From: Methylococcales bacterium | GTDB lineage: Bacteria; Pseudomonadota; Gammaproteobacteria; Methylococcales; Methylomonadaceae | Assembly (NCBI GenBank): GCA_030693155.1 | Contig: JAUYBJ010000084.1 | Location: 1-64,000, forward strand | DNA length: 64,000 nt | Direction of reading: 5' to 3' | Shown here: piece by piece, positions 53,332-63,808 of the stretch | Layout of the letters: every line of letters starts with the position of its first letter | Numbering within the stretch: position 1 is the stretch's first letter | The notes under the pieces: generated by a model | Told to the model about the DNA's origin: nothing | What the model saw: the letters and a program-made list of their open reading frames with translations, nothing else | Databases searched by the model: none | Program-made: the position numbers and the translations under genes

Positions 53332-55092
53332 TCACATAGTTTCAGGAGTAGTGATATTTAACAAGCCCAAACCGTTTGCCAATACTTGTTTGACGGCGCA
53401 CACCAGATTTAAACGGGCATCACGCAACGGCGCATCTTCCACCAAAAATTGGTGTGCATTATAGTAAGTATGAAACTCATGCGCCACATCACGCAGATAG
53501 TTGATTAACAAATGCGGTTCGTGTTGCAACGCGGCTTTTTCCAGAGCTTCTGCATAACGGGCTAACGTACCTAATAAAGCAATTTCATGTTCCGCGCTTA
53601 GCAAGGTTAAATTATCCATACCGAGCTGTACATTGCGTTGAAAACCTTTTTCATCCAACTGGCGTAACACGCTGCACACTCTGGCATAAGCGTACTGCAC
53701 ATAAAATACGGGGTTTTCATTGGTTTTTGACGTTGCCAATTTTAAATCAAAATCCATGTGTTGTTCAGATCGACGCATGGCATAAAAAAACCGCGCCGCA
53801 TCTTTGCCGACTTCATTGCGCAATTGTCTGAGGGTGACAAATTCACCTGAACGGGTGGACATTTGCACTTTTTCTTCACCGCGATATAAGGTGGCAAACT
53901 GCACTAATAATACTTTTAATTTGTTGTCATCCGCGCCCAAGGCACGAATCGCGGCACGCACACGCGGAATATAACCGTGATGATCCGCGCCCCAGACATT
54001 AATCAACTGGTCGAAACCGCGTTCCAGTTTATGATGATGATAGGCTATATCGGAGGCAAAATAAGTGTACTGCCCGTTTTCACGCACCACTACGCGGTCT
54101 TTTTCATCGCCTAATTCGCTGGATGCAAACCACGTTGCACCGTCTTTTTCGTATAAATGCCCGCCATCACGCAAGCGATTCAGGGCTTTTTCAACCGAAC
54201 CGTCATCGACTAATTGTTGTTCAGAAAACCAGTGCTGATAATTTACACCAAACTCGCTTAAATCGGCTTTAATGTCTTCCAGAATATCATGCAGACCGAC
54301 TTGAAATACTGCACGATAGTTTTCCAGACCCAGCAAAATTTTAGCTTTGGCAATCAATGCGTCAATATGCAGTTCTTTATCGCCGCCTTGGGGTTCATCG
54401 GCGGGTATATTGTCCAGCACCGCAGCGATAGGTTGATGATACGCATTGGCGGAGTTTTTATGAATTTTCGCCGCAATATCACGCACATAATCGCCACGAT
54501 AGCCGTTACTGGGAAATACAAACACTTCGCCGCATTCTTCTAAATAACGCAGCCATACGCTGGTCGCCAGAATGTCCATTTGCCGACCTGCATCATTAAC
54601 ATAGTATTCGCGCTCAACCTCAAAACCTGCCGCTTGCAATAAATCGGCAACCACCGAACCATAAGCCGCGCCACGTCCGTGTCCGACATGAAGCGGGCCA
54701 GTGGGATTGGCGGACACAAATTCGACTTGTACTTTTTTACCCGAGCCGACGGTGCTTAAGCCAAAATCACGCCCCTGTTCATGAATGGTGTTGATAATGG
54801 CGTATTGCGCGGCGGGATTGATAAAGAAATTGATAAAACCCGGCCCTGCCAATTCCACTTTGGTGACTGCATTATGTGCAGGTAACGCGGCGAGAATTTT
54901 TTCAGCCAGTTGTCGTGGGTTGGTTTTAGCTGCTTTGGCTAATATAAGAGCCAAATTAGTAGCAAAGTCACCATGCTGAGCATCGCGGCTACGCTCTATC
55001 GTTACCGCTGGCAGGGTGTTTATATCGAGGTCGCCGTTGGCTTTAAGGGTGTCAACGGCTTGCAGAATAAGAGTCTCTATCGTTTGTTTCAT
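53332..55092 (-). CDS. argS: Arginyl-tRNA synthetase
   Basis: Class I aminoacyl-tRNA synthetase of 586 residues. N-terminal additional domain (about 1-110), HIGH motif as [11 protein letters not shown] in [14 protein letters not shown], the KMSKS region as [11 protein letters not shown] (the Lys-less form typical of many ArgS), and the C-terminal anticodon-binding helical domain ([32 protein letters not shown]). Length and motifs are standard. Confidence 0.97.
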   Translation of the reverse strand: MKQTIETLILQAVDTLKANGDLDINTLPAVTIERSRDAQHGDFATNLALILAKAAKTNPRQLAEKILAALPAHNAVTKVELAGPGFINFFINPAAQYAIINTIHEQGRDFGLSTVGSGKKVQVEFVSANPTGPLHVGHGRGAAYGSVVADLLQAAGFEVEREYYVNDAGRQMDILATSVWLRYLEECGEVFVFPSNGYRGDYVRDIAAKIHKNSANAYHQPIAAVLDNIPADEPQGGDKELHIDALIAKAKILLGLENYRAVFQVGLHDILEDIKADLSEFGVNYQHWFSEQQLVDDGSVEKALNRLRDGGHLYEKDGATWFASSELGDEKDRVVVRENGQYTYFASDIAYHHHKLERGFDQLINVWGADHHGYIPRVRAAIRALGADDNKLKVLLVQFATLYRGEEKVQMSTRSGEFVTLRQLRNEVGKDAARFFYAMRRSEQHMDFDLKLATSKTNENPVFYVQYAYARVCSVLRQLDEKGFQRNVQLGMDNLTLLSAEHEIALLGTLARYAEALEKAALQHEPHLLINYLRDVAHEFHTYYNAHQFLVEDAPLRDARLNLVCAVKQVLANGLGLLNITTPETM

Positions 55093-55211
55093 TGCTACAC
55101 TGTGTCAGTTAAAAAATCAATTGAATAGTGGCGCATTATCCATGAAACACGGGCGTTTATCCATTCACATTATAGTGCAGTGGAAATTCTCCAAGACTCA
55201 GACTGTGCAAA

Positions 55212-56885
55212 TCATAGTAGGGTACTTGCCGATTGTAACGCACTCAGTGTGATAGGCTGGAACGTGGTCAGTATACGCGGCGTGGTTTGCGGCGTATTGA
55301 GTTTAAGCGATAACATCGGGCTGGCAAATTGCGGTAATTTATTCGGCAATGATGCGGCTACTGCCATCGGTAGATTATTATGCGCGTCATCTGCCTGCGC
55401 TCTTTGTTGCAACGGGGCATTGCTAATGCTGGGTTCAGCAATAAACTGCTCTACATAATTGAGATGCTGGTGCAATTGTTTGGCATTACTGGCGGGCATT
55501 AATAAGGTAAACGGCTCATCAGTTTCTAATGTCGGCTTTAAATAACCGGGATTAAGCTGCACGAACTGTTCATAACTGAGATTCGCCAGTTCAGCAATTA
55601 CCGTCAGTTGTTTTTTCGATAAGTAATCAATATCAAAACGTCTATCAACTTTGACTTTGACAAAATAAGGTTCATTTTTAACGGCGGGCAGTTTTAAGCC
55701 ATAGGTTTTAGGATTGGCAAAAATACTGGATAACGCCAGAAAACGCGGCACATAATCCTGTGTTTCTTCGGGAAGATGCAATGACCAGTAATCGGTTGGC
55801 AAGCCGTTGGCACGGTTGCTACTGATTGCATCATCGACTCTGCCCAAGCCGCAGTTATAGGCGGCTAATGCTAATAACCAATCACCATTAAAATGCCGTT
55901 TCAAAAACGATAAATAACGAATGGCGGCTTGTGTGGAGGCTTCAATATCCAGCCTGCCGTCATAACGCTCACTTTGCGCCAAATCAAAATCCAGTCCTGT
56001 GCTGGGCATAAACTGCCATAACCCCGCTGCACTTTTAGGCGATTCTGCGGTGGGTTGATAGGCACTTTCGACAATGGGTAATAAGGCTAATTCAGCGGGT
56101 AAATGACTGGCACTGAGTCCACTGACGATGTGATAAAGATAAGGTCGGGCGCGTTCGGCGACTTCCTGCAAATAACTGGGACGTTGCGAATACCACGCGA
56201 TTTGCTTGTTGATGCGCTCATTAGCCAGTGCGTGGGCATCTTTAATCTGCGCGGGGTCAGCGGGGGTTGCCTGCCCTGATTTTACGTTTATTGTTTGCGT
56301 GGTAATGGTTGCCACTGTTTTTACAATCAGTGGGGTGCGCTTAACGGCTTTTTCAATCATCGCATTGGTCTCAGATTTTTCAGCCTGTGCATTAGCATCC
56401 AGTTTGTCTGTTCGCGGATGAAATTGAATTTGCGTCCGAATGCGTGTTGCTGGCACAGCGGAGGCAGAGCTTGGCGATTTATCGTTGACGTAATCAACAA
56501 TCTGTTTTTGTATATCGGCGGAAAGGCGGGATTTATTTTTACGCTTATCGTCTACGCTCGTTGGTTCGTTGAGCTTGGTGCGTGTCATTTCATTATGACT
56601 GAGCGTTGATGCGGGCAACAGTGTGGTTTTAATCAGCTTGGTTTTTTGCAATTTGCCTGCATTTACTGGCAACGTTTGTGCAGATGCAGGCGGTAACGCA
56701 CTAAATACAGGAATTTGCATTCCGAAGCGAATACGCTCCCACAAATTGCCCGCATCACGCGACACATTTTTTCGCACACCTTTTTTCGCGCTGTTTATCT
56801 TACTGGCACTTGCCAAAGATTCAAACGGCTGTGTGAGTAACGATGCAGCAATAACAATCTTTAAAACTAATAGCAATGATCGCAT
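55212..56885 (-). CDS. mltD: Membrane-bound lytic murein transglycosylase D (MltD-like)
   Basis: Cleaves peptidoglycan to give 1,6-anhydromuropeptides. The 557 residues have an N-terminal signal (LLLVLKIVIAASLLTQPF), a long low-complexity Lys/Thr/Ala-rich linker (about 30-225), then the SLT/GH23 domain (about 250-390): HLPAELALLPIVESAYQPTAES with the catalytic Glu, GLWQFMPSTGLDFDL and WLLALAAYNCGLGRVDDAI. The C-terminal part has one weak LysM-like segment (LTVIAELANLSYEQFVQLNPG) instead of the clear tandem LysM domains of E. coli MltD. No Cys follows the signal, so it is probably not a lipoprotein. Confidence 0.87.
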   Translation of the reverse strand: MRSLLLVLKIVIAASLLTQPFESLASASKINSAKKGVRKNVSRDAGNLWERIRFGMQIPVFSALPPASAQTLPVNAGKLQKTKLIKTTLLPASTLSHNEMTRTKLNEPTSVDDKRKNKSRLSADIQKQIVDYVNDKSPSSASAVPATRIRTQIQFHPRTDKLDANAQAEKSETNAMIEKAVKRTPLIVKTVATITTQTINVKSGQATPADPAQIKDAHALANERINKQIAWYSQRPSYLQEVAERARPYLYHIVSGLSASHLPAELALLPIVESAYQPTAESPKSAAGLWQFMPSTGLDFDLAQSERYDGRLDIEASTQAAIRYLSFLKRHFNGDWLLALAAYNCGLGRVDDAISSNRANGLPTDYWSLHLPEETQDYVPRFLALSSIFANPKTYGLKLPAVKNEPYFVKVKVDRRFDIDYLSKKQLTVIAELANLSYEQFVQLNPGYLKPTLETDEPFTLLMPASNAKQLHQHLNYVEQFIAEPSISNAPLQQRAQADDAHNNLPMAVAASLPNKLPQFASPMLSLKLNTPQTTPRILTTFQPITLSALQSASTLL

Positions 56886-57446
56886 GATATACCTTTTTAT
56901 CTATTCAATGCTCGGTGAGGTTTTCACCAAGTAAAGAGCGGTACGATTCCATGTTGTATCACCTTTTCCCCTGTACATTACTGGGGTTCAAATGAGACCA
57001 GACCACTCGTCAAAATAACGCTGACCGAACTCCAAAAACTATCCCTGATAGCACGGAATTCAATGAATACACTCAGCAAATAAGTCGTTTCTTTACGATT
57101 ATCTATCAAATTATCAGTATCCTTCAATCAGCATACTGTAACTTCATTAGTCGATATTCTGTAGAAAAAGTTCAATCCAGTCGGCACCTGATGCCTAACT
57201 GTATGACAGTAGTTTTAACTGTTTTTTATACAATTAGCAATGAATATTCAAAACCTGTTCAATCATATCAACATTTTTTTTCATCCGTCACTGTCACAAA
57301 AACGTCAACAAAGTTTCATCTTTTTGTCACACCAGCACACTAATCTTTAGCAAAAACAATTCAATAATAACAACCGAAAATCAATGATTTTCACGACGGC
57401 AACAGGTCGCGGTCGATAGTTGCTGTCGATGACCGGAGGATGAAAA
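56886..57446. other. Intergenic region, 561 bp, divergent
   Basis: AT-rich space between the divergent mltD and PAP2 genes, presumably with both promoters. No gene is supported. A minus-strand frame beginning at 57754 lies mostly inside the PAP2 gene and is a shadow. Confidence 0.45.
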
Positions 57447-57986
57447 ATGAAACTACTATATTCCATACACAAATACGATGTATCTCTGTTTACTTGGCTG
57501 CTCAATGTCAAAATAAACGCTTCATTAACCAAAATTGCCCGTACACTCTCTAAAACAGCCGATGGCCCGTTATATGTGTTATTAGCGGTACTGCTGGCTA
57601 AATACCAAGGTATTGACAGCCCGTTTTTACACGCCATTTTGCTGGCTTTTCTCATCGAACGCCCGCTGTATTTTGTATTAAAAAACAGTTTCAAACGCAA
57701 TCGCCCTGCGGCGGCGTTGGACAATTTTGTCAGTGCCATTATTCCCTCTGACAAATTCAGCTTTCCCTCAGGTCACACCTCCGCCGCTTTTATGATGGCG
57801 ACCTTAATCAGTTATTTTTCTCAGTCGTTCACAGACGTATCACTGATTGTCTTACTGTATCTGTGGGCGACGACAATCGGCTTTTCGCGCGTTATTTTAG
57901 GAGTACATTTTCCAACCGATACCTTGATGGGTGCTGTGTTGGGAGTTAGTACGGCTTTATTCAGTTTAGAATTGTTGGGCTTATGA
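57447..57986 (+). CDS. PAP2-superfamily membrane phosphatase
   Basis: A 179-residue integral membrane phosphatase with the three PAP2 motifs: KNSFKRNRPAA (KxxxxxxRP), FPSGHTSAAF (PSGH) and SRVILGVHFPTDTLMGA (SR...H...D). Five to six membrane helices. Ribosome site GGAGG precedes the ATG. The stop overlaps the next glycosyltransferase (ATGA), so it probably dephosphorylates a lipid or polyprenyl phosphate linked to that enzyme's product. Confidence 0.9.
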   Translation: MKLLYSIHKYDVSLFTWLLNVKINASLTKIARTLSKTADGPLYVLLAVLLAKYQGIDSPFLHAILLAFLIERPLYFVLKNSFKRNRPAAALDNFVSAIIPSDKFSFPSGHTSAAFMMATLISYFSQSFTDVSLIVLLYLWATTIGFSRVILGVHFPTDTLMGAVLGVSTALFSLELLGL

Positions 57987-59026
57987 AAATTTTTTACGGT
58001 GTACAAGGTACGGGCAATGGTCATATCACTCGCGCTAGAGTCATGGCAAAGGAGCTTTACGCGGCAGGGATGGATGTCACGTTTCAGTTTAGCGGCAGAC
58101 CCGCAGAAAAATATTTTGATATGGAGATTTTCAAGGACTATCAATTACGCACAGGTCTGACATTCAGCATTCATAAAGGCAACATCAATTTTTTAAAAAC
58201 CGCGACTGAAGCTCAGCCACTGCAACTTATCAAGGACATTAACAGCCTTGATTTAAGCGATTATGATTTAGTCATCAGCGACTTTGAACCTGTCACCTCA
58301 TGGGCTGCTCGAAAACAGAAAAAGCTGGCACTGGCTATTGGTCATCAATATGCGTTCAAATATAAAGTGCCCAGAGAACACGCAGATCCCGTTGCGGAAC
58401 TGGTACTGAAATATTTTGCGCCTGCCGAAAAAAGTATCGGCTTGCATTGGCATCATTTCGGACAACCCATTTTGCCGCCGATTATTGAAACCAAAACCGC
58501 CCTGCCCGCGATTAAAAATAAAATCGTGGTGTATCTGCCGTTTGAAGATCCCGAAGATGTCGTCAAATTATTAGCCCCGTTTACTGACTTTACCTTTCAC
58601 TTTTACACACCTGAAACGGTCACCTCTACTTTTGATCACGTTATCATCTACCCGCTGTCACGCGACGGCTTCCAGAAAAATCTGATTGATTGCGAAGGTG
58701 TTATCAGTAACTCAGGGTTTGAGCTTGCCAGTGAATGTTTGCAATTAGGCAAAAAAATTCTCGCCAAACCGATACACGGGCAAATGGAACAGCTTGCCAA
58801 TGGTGCTGCTTTGGCACAATTGGGCTACGGTCATTCCACCTACAATTTAGATGCGGCTGTGATTGAGCATTGGCTGCATAACCAACATGGCGTACATATT
58901 ACTTATCCCAATATCGCCAACGTCATCGTGCGCTGGATTCAAGACGGAATGCCCGAAATGACAACCGATTTTATTGAATCGGTCTGGGATACCGTCAATG
59001 TCGAACATCTGAAAGATAAATCTTAA
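57983..59026 (+). CDS. MJ1255/VC2487-family glycosyltransferase (GT-B)
   Basis: A 347-residue protein of the MJ1255-like glycosyltransferase family: KIFYGVQGTGNGHITRARVMAKEL (N-terminal GT-B glycine loop), DYDLVISDFEPVTSWAARKQ, AIGHQYAF, and the C-terminal VISNSGFELASECLQLGKKILAKPIHGQMEQLANGAALAQLGYG donor-site segment like that of MurG. Paired with the PAP2 gene; substrate unknown. Confidence 0.87.
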   Translation: MKIFYGVQGTGNGHITRARVMAKELYAAGMDVTFQFSGRPAEKYFDMEIFKDYQLRTGLTFSIHKGNINFLKTATEAQPLQLIKDINSLDLSDYDLVISDFEPVTSWAARKQKKLALAIGHQYAFKYKVPREHADPVAELVLKYFAPAEKSIGLHWHHFGQPILPPIIETKTALPAIKNKIVVYLPFEDPEDVVKLLAPFTDFTFHFYTPETVTSTFDHVIIYPLSRDGFQKNLIDCEGVISNSGFELASECLQLGKKILAKPIHGQMEQLANGAALAQLGYGHSTYNLDAAVIEHWLHNQHGVHITYPNIANVIVRWIQDGMPEMTTDFIESVWDTVNVEHLKDKS

Positions 59027-59334
59027 GGTGAATGTGTCGCGTCTATTCTCAGGTGCAGTCCGTTCTGGAGTGCATTGATACAAAATTTACACAGCGACTT
59101 ACCCCCGTCACCCTCAAAAGTATCGTGGTCTTGTTTAAAGCAATTGATTCAAGACCTCGATGCTTCTTTTTTACTGTTAAATCACAACTCACTTAATTGA
59201 ATGAGTCATGCCGTAAATCGCTGGCTTACCCTGTATCGCCTAGTGTTAGCCATTAATAGTGGTTATAATCGCCGACAAAACAGGACACACAATTATCCTG
59301 CACATCCTAAATCCTTCTTTTTGGCAATTACCGA
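59027..59334. other. Intergenic region, 308 bp
   Basis: Separates the PAP2-GT pair from the CDP-sugar cluster on the same strand. No clear terminator, promoter or gene could be fixed; a modest T-rich stretch (CTTCTTTTTTACT near 59162) is present. Confidence 0.4.
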
Positions 59335-60105
59335 ATGAAAGCAATCATACTCGCAGGCGGCTTAGGGACACGAATCAGCGAAGAAACCTCCACACGCCCC
59401 AAACCGATGGTCGAAATCGGCGGCAAACCGATACTGTGGCACATTCTCAAAACCTACTCCGCGCACGGCATCAACGACTTTATTATTTGCTGCGGCTACA
59501 AGGGCTATGTGATTAAAGAGTATTTCGCCAACTACTTCCTGCACAGTTCCGATGTCACCTTTGATATGCAGCACAATAAAATGGAAGTGCATGAGCGTCA
59601 CGCCGAACCGTGGCGCGTCACGCTGGTGGATACAGGGGATGACACCCTGACAGGCGGACGCTTAAAACGGGTCGCGCATTATGTGCAGGACGAAGATGCT
59701 TTTTGTTTTACTTACGGCGATGGCGTTGCCGATATTGATGTATCAGCGCAACTGGCGTTTCATCAACAACACGGCAAATTAGCCACTATTACCGCCGTAC
59801 AACCACCTGGTCGTTATGGCGCGTTACATCTGGACGGCGACACCGTGCGCGGTTTTATTGAAAAACCCCAAGGTGATGGCGGATGGATTAACGGCGGTTT
59901 TTTTGTATTATCGCCGCGCTGTATCGACCTGATTGCCGATGATGATACCCCGTGGGAAAGTGAGCCATTAATGCAGCTTGCAGCCCTTGATGAATTACGC
60001 GCCTATTCACATCAGGGTTTCTGGCAACCGATGGATACCTTACGCGACAAAAATCATCTCGAAGCCTTATGGGACAGCGGCAAAGCACCGTGGAAAATAT
60101 GGTAG
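59335..60105 (+). CDS. rfbF: Glucose-1-phosphate cytidylyltransferase
   Basis: Makes CDP-glucose from CTP and glucose-1-phosphate. The 256 residues show [65 protein letters not shown] (metal site), [17 protein letters not shown] and [12 protein letters not shown]. First gene of a CDP-deoxyhexose cluster. Its stop overlaps the rfbG start (ATGGTAG). Confidence 0.95.
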   Translation: MKAIILAGGLGTRISEETSTRPKPMVEIGGKPILWHILKTYSAHGINDFIICCGYKGYVIKEYFANYFLHSSDVTFDMQHNKMEVHERHAEPWRVTLVDTGDDTLTGGRLKRVAHYVQDEDAFCFTYGDGVADIDVSAQLAFHQQHGKLATITAVQPPGRYGALHLDGDTVRGFIEKPQGDGGWINGGFFVLSPRCIDLIADDDTPWESEPLMQLAALDELRAYSHQGFWQPMDTLRDKNHLEALWDSGKAPWKIW

Positions 60106-61163
60106 TGAATCACGATTTTTGGCAAGACAAACGAGTATTCTTAACAGGACACACAGGCTTTAAAGGCGGTTGGTTAGCCTTATGGTTGCAGGCTATGGGC
60201 GCGAAAGTCACAGGCTACGCGCTATCGCCACCCACCGAACCCAATTTTTTTACTGTGGCAAACGTTGAACAAGGCTTGGTTAAGCACATCATCGGCGATA
60301 TTCGTGAAGCCGAACAGCTTAAAAATGCCATGCAAGCCGCACAGCCCGACATCGTGCTGCATTTAGCCGCGCAAGCCTTAGTGCGTTATTCTTACGCCCA
60401 ACCCATTGAAACCTATAGCGTTAATGTCATGGGAACCGTGCATTTATTGGAAGCCGTTCGCGCCACGTCCAGCGTGAAAGCGGTGGTCAATGTCACCACC
60501 GACAAATGCTATGAAAATCGGGAATGGCACTGGGGCTATCGTGAAAACGAAGCCATGGGCGGTTTTGATCCCTATTCCAGCAGCAAAGGCTGTGCAGAAT
60601 TAGTCACTGCCGCGTATCGGCAATCGTTCTTACACGGTGCAGGTGTCGCTCTCGCCAGTGCCAGAGCAGGTAATGTTATCGGCGGCGGTGATTGGGCGAT
60701 TGATAGATTAATCCCCGATTTTTTACGCGCCCTTGATACTCAGCAGTCATTAACCCTGCGTTCACCCGAAGCCACCCGCCCGTGGCAACACGTTTTAGAA
60801 CCATTGTCTGGTTATTTGCGCTTGGCAGAACGCTTGTACACCGACGGTGCAGAATTTGCCGACGCATGGAATTTTGGCCCACTGCCTGAAGATGCCCGTT
60901 CGGTACGGTGGATAGTGGAACAACTCGCCGAACACCGCCCTGATTTACACTGGCAATGTGATAGCGCACCCCAAGCCCACGAAGCGCATTATTTAACGTT
61001 GGATAGCAGTAAGGCGAAACATCGTTTACCGTGGCAACCGCGCTGGCGACTAGCCACTGCCTTGCAAAAAACCCTCGCGTGGCATGAAGCGTGGCGCGAA
61101 GGGCAAGCTATGCAGGCAGTCACCTTGGCACAAATTGACGATTATACCCATGGCAAAATTTGA
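60099..61163 (+). CDS. rfbG: CDP-glucose 4,6-dehydratase
   Basis: Converts CDP-glucose to CDP-4-keto-6-deoxyglucose with bound NAD. An extended SDR of 354 residues: [66 protein letters not shown], the catalytic Tyr-Lys in [14 protein letters not shown], and [22 protein letters not shown] choose ATG 60099 ([12 protein letters not shown]), overlapping the rfbF stop; an in-frame ATG at 60069 would lie inside rfbF. Confidence 0.95.
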   Translation: MVVNHDFWQDKRVFLTGHTGFKGGWLALWLQAMGAKVTGYALSPPTEPNFFTVANVEQGLVKHIIGDIREAEQLKNAMQAAQPDIVLHLAAQALVRYSYAQPIETYSVNVMGTVHLLEAVRATSSVKAVVNVTTDKCYENREWHWGYRENEAMGGFDPYSSSKGCAELVTAAYRQSFLHGAGVALASARAGNVIGGGDWAIDRLIPDFLRALDTQQSLTLRSPEATRPWQHVLEPLSGYLRLAERLYTDGAEFADAWNFGPLPEDARSVRWIVEQLAEHRPDLHWQCDSAPQAHEAHYLTLDSSKAKHRLPWQPRWRLATALQKTLAWHEAWREGQAMQAVTLAQIDDYTHGKI

Positions 61164-61710
61164 GTTTATTCCCACGCCATTGGCAGGTTTGCAGGTCGTA
61201 CAACGACAGCTTATCAGCGACACTCGCGGCTTTTTATCGCGCTTTTATTGTGCGGAGGAATTTCGTGACGCGGGCGTAGTCAAACACATGGCGCAAATGA
61301 ATCACACCTTGACCAAGCAACAAGGCGCAGTGCGCGGCTTGCATTTCCAACTGCCGCCCCACGCAGAAACCAAAGTTGTCAGTTGTTTACACGGTGAAAT
61401 ATGGGATATTGCGGTGGATTTACGCCGCGATTCGCCAACTTTTTTACACTGGCACGGTGAAATGCTGAGTGCGGAAAATCGTAAAAGCCTGTTGATACCC
61501 GAAGGCTTCGCGCACGGATTCCAAGCCTTAACGCCTGATTGTGAGTTACTCTATCTGCATACGGCAAGTTATCATCCAGAAGCCGAACGCGGTTTACAGG
61601 TCAGCGATCCGTATTTAAACATCGCATGGCGACTACCCATTATTGATTTATCGCCCCGCGACCAGAATCATCCTTTTATCAGCTCAGATTTTCAGGGAAT
61701 CGCATTATGA
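61150..61710 (+). CDS. RfbC-like CDP-sugar 3,5-epimerase (or 3-/5-epimerase)
   Basis: A 186-residue cupin of the RfbC superfamily: FIPTPLAGLQVVQRQLISDTRGFLSRFY, QMNHTLTKQQGAVRGLHFQLPPHAETKVVSC, DIAVDLRRDSPTFLHWH and IPEGFAHGFQALTPDCELLYLHTASYHPEAERG. Start at ATG 61150, overlapping the rfbG stop by 14 bases. Its position after rfbG and before a C-methyltransferase suggests it acts on the CDP-4-keto sugar, not on the dTDP-rhamnose intermediate as the first rfbC (21601) probably does. Confidence 0.87.
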   Translation: MAKFEFIPTPLAGLQVVQRQLISDTRGFLSRFYCAEEFRDAGVVKHMAQMNHTLTKQQGAVRGLHFQLPPHAETKVVSCLHGEIWDIAVDLRRDSPTFLHWHGEMLSAENRKSLLIPEGFAHGFQALTPDCELLYLHTASYHPEAERGLQVSDPYLNIAWRLPIIDLSPRDQNHPFISSDFQGIAL

Positions 61711-62933
61711 AATGCCGCCACTGCCACAGTGAATTAAGTTTATCGTTTATTGATTTAGGTGCTGCGCCGCCCTCAAATGCCTATTTAACGTTATCCCGTT
61801 TAGCCACACCTGAAAAACATTATCCGTTGCGCGTCTTGGTGTGTACCGAATGCTGGCTGGTGCAAACCGAAGATTACGCCAACGCAGATGAATTATTTGC
61901 CGCTGATTATGCCTATTTCAGTTCATTTTCCAGCAGTTGGCTGGCACACGCGGAACACTATGTAGACAGCATGATTAACAGCTTCGCGTTATCTGCCAAT
62001 TCATTGGTAATTGAAGTGGCGGCAAATGATGGTTATTTATTGCAATACGTTAAAGATCGCGGCATCCATTGCTTGGGCATAGAGCCCACCACCAGCACCG
62101 CCAATGCGGCGCGTGCCAAAGGCATAGACATTGTGGAATATTTTTTCGGCGTAGCTCTGGCGCAAACTTTAGTCGCACAAGGCAAAGCCGCCGATTTAAC
62201 CGCCGCCAATAACGTGTTAGCGCACGTTCCTGATATTAATGATTTTGTCAGTGGTTTCGCGCTGTTATTAAAACCCGCAGGCGTTGCCACCTTTGAATTT
62301 CCGCATTTATTGCGTTTGGTTGCTGATAATCAGTTTGACACTATTTATCATGAGCATTATTCCTACCTGTCGCTGACCGCCGTGCAACGTATTTTTGCCG
62401 ATAACGGTTTGCAGGTGTTTGATGTCGAAGCACTCAGCACTCACGGCGGCAGTTTGCGCGTGTACGCACAACGCAGTGATATAAGTGAACGCGCTATTAG
62501 CGCAAATGTAGCGCGATTATTGGCGCAAGAAACCGAAGCAGGCATGACCACACCTGCGTTTTACAGCGGGTTTCAAGCGCGTGCCGATAAAGTAAAAGAT
62601 GATTTTGTCAGCTTTTTAATCACCGCAAAACGCGAAGGCAAAAGCGTTGCCGCTTACGGCGCGGCGGCAAAAGGCAACACACTATTGAATTATGCAGGCG
62701 TGCGCCCTGATTTATTGCCTTATGTCGTTGACCGTAATCCTGCAAAACAGCACAAATTTTTACCTGCCAGCCGCATTCCCATCGTCGATGAAATCCAGCT
62801 GCAACACACCAAGCCTGATTATGTGGTGATTTTGCCGTGGAATTTACGCACCGAAATCACCTCGCAACTGGCGTATATTCGTGACTGGGGCGGACAGTTT
62901 GTCACCGCCGTGCCTTATTTGACGGTTGAATAA
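61707..62933 (+). CDS. Sugar C-methyltransferase (zinc-finger class I SAM methyltransferase)
   Basis: A 408-residue methyltransferase of the TylC3/NovU-like three-domain type: an N-terminal zinc domain (MKCRHCHSEL ... VCTECW, two CxxC), a SAM-binding core (LVIEVAANDGYLLQYVKDRGIHCLGIEPT) with ANNVLAHVPDINDF and FDTIYHEHYSYLSL, and a C-terminal domain with VAAYGAAAKGNTLLNYAG and YVVDRNPAKQHKFLP. This class C-methylates nucleotide-linked 4-keto sugars, usually at C3. Together with rfbF and rfbG it indicates a branched CDP-3-C-methyl-deoxyhexose. It overlaps the preceding gene by 4 bases. Confidence 0.88.
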   Translation: MKCRHCHSELSLSFIDLGAAPPSNAYLTLSRLATPEKHYPLRVLVCTECWLVQTEDYANADELFAADYAYFSSFSSSWLAHAEHYVDSMINSFALSANSLVIEVAANDGYLLQYVKDRGIHCLGIEPTTSTANAARAKGIDIVEYFFGVALAQTLVAQGKAADLTAANNVLAHVPDINDFVSGFALLLKPAGVATFEFPHLLRLVADNQFDTIYHEHYSYLSLTAVQRIFADNGLQVFDVEALSTHGGSLRVYAQRSDISERAISANVARLLAQETEAGMTTPAFYSGFQARADKVKDDFVSFLITAKREGKSVAAYGAAAKGNTLLNYAGVRPDLLPYVVDRNPAKQHKFLPASRIPIVDEIQLQHTKPDYVVILPWNLRTEITSQLAYIRDWGGQFVTAVPYLTVE

Positions 62934-62936
62934 GTC

Positions 62937-63770
62937 ATGCAAATCGCTGTTACAGGTGCGACGGGGTTTATTGGTCGTCATGTTATCAACGCGCTACAAG
63001 CGACCGACGTGGAGATTGTCGCAGTGGTGCGTCATGCGTCGGTTTTAGATGAGTCTGTGCGCACAGTGCTGATGGATATTGCCCAACCCAATGATAACGC
63101 TTGGCAACAACTGGGCTGTCCCGATGTGCTGATTCATTTAGCGTGGGACGGTTTGCCCAACTATAAATCCCTGCATCATTTTGAAACCGAATTACCGAAA
63201 CAGTATGCGTTTCTTAAACAGCTGATTACCGAGGGTTTACCTGCGGTGGTGGTCGCAGGAACGTGTTTTGAATACGGAATGCGTTCTGGCAGTTTATCCG
63301 CCGATTTATTACCCCAACCTGTCAACCCCTACGCTTACGCCAAAGCAGCGTTGCATCAGCAACTGCAATTTTTACAAACCACCCACCCGTTTACACTGAC
63401 GTGGGCGCGGTTATTTTATTTATATGGTGCAGGGCAAGCTCCAACTTCACTGTACACCCAACTGCAACAGGCAATTGCTCGCGGTGATAAAATGTTCAAT
63501 ATGTCAGGCGGCGAACAATTACGCGATTTTTTACCTGTGGAAATTGCCGCTCAGCAATTAGTTCAACTGGCAATGAATCAAGACGTAAACAAGACCGTAA
63601 ACATCTGCTCAGGTCAGCCCATCTCAGTACGCTGTTTGGTTGAACACTGGCTAAAGGAAAAAAACAGCGAGTTAGTGTTAAACCTAGGCTATTATCCCTA
63701 CCCTGATTATGAACCCATGGCGTTTTGGGGTGAACCGTATTTTAAAAACACCGCAGGAATACAAACCTAG
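62937..63770 (+). CDS. NAD(P)-dependent epimerase/reductase (sugar 4-ketoreductase-like)
   Basis: A 277-residue SDR: MQIAVTGATGFIGRHVINAL (GxxGxxG), DVLIHLAWDGLPNYKSLHHFE, VVAGTCFEYGMRSG, and Tyr-Lys in NPYAYAKAALHQQLQF. NMSGGEQLRDFLPVEIAAQQLVQLA and VNICSGQPISVRCLVEHWL complete the fold. HLAWDGLPNY is typical of 4-ketoreductases ending a deoxysugar pathway. It is the logical final step after the C-methyltransferase. The stop codon lies inside the palindrome at 63756-63781. Confidence 0.85.
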   Translation: MQIAVTGATGFIGRHVINALQATDVEIVAVVRHASVLDESVRTVLMDIAQPNDNAWQQLGCPDVLIHLAWDGLPNYKSLHHFETELPKQYAFLKQLITEGLPAVVVAGTCFEYGMRSGSLSADLLPQPVNPYAYAKAALHQQLQFLQTTHPFTLTWARLFYLYGAGQAPTSLYTQLQQAIARGDKMFNMSGGEQLRDFLPVEIAAQQLVQLAMNQDVNKTVNICSGQPISVRCLVEHWLKEKNSELVLNLGYYPYPDYEPMAFWGEPYFKNTAGIQT

Positions 63771-63781
63771 GTTTGTACTCC
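63756..63781. repeat. Palindrome overlapping the reductase stop codon
   Basis: TACAAACCTAGGTTTGTA (63760-63777) is a perfect 18-bp palindrome; flanking GGA/TCC pair after one mismatch, so arms extend to 63756-63781. The outer motif (GGA-TACAA...TTGTA-TCC) matches the hairpin at 50580-50605. The reductase stop TAG (63768-63770) is at its centre. Confidence 0.7.
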
Positions 63782-63808
63782 CATTAACAGTATCCCAATG
63801 AGACATCC

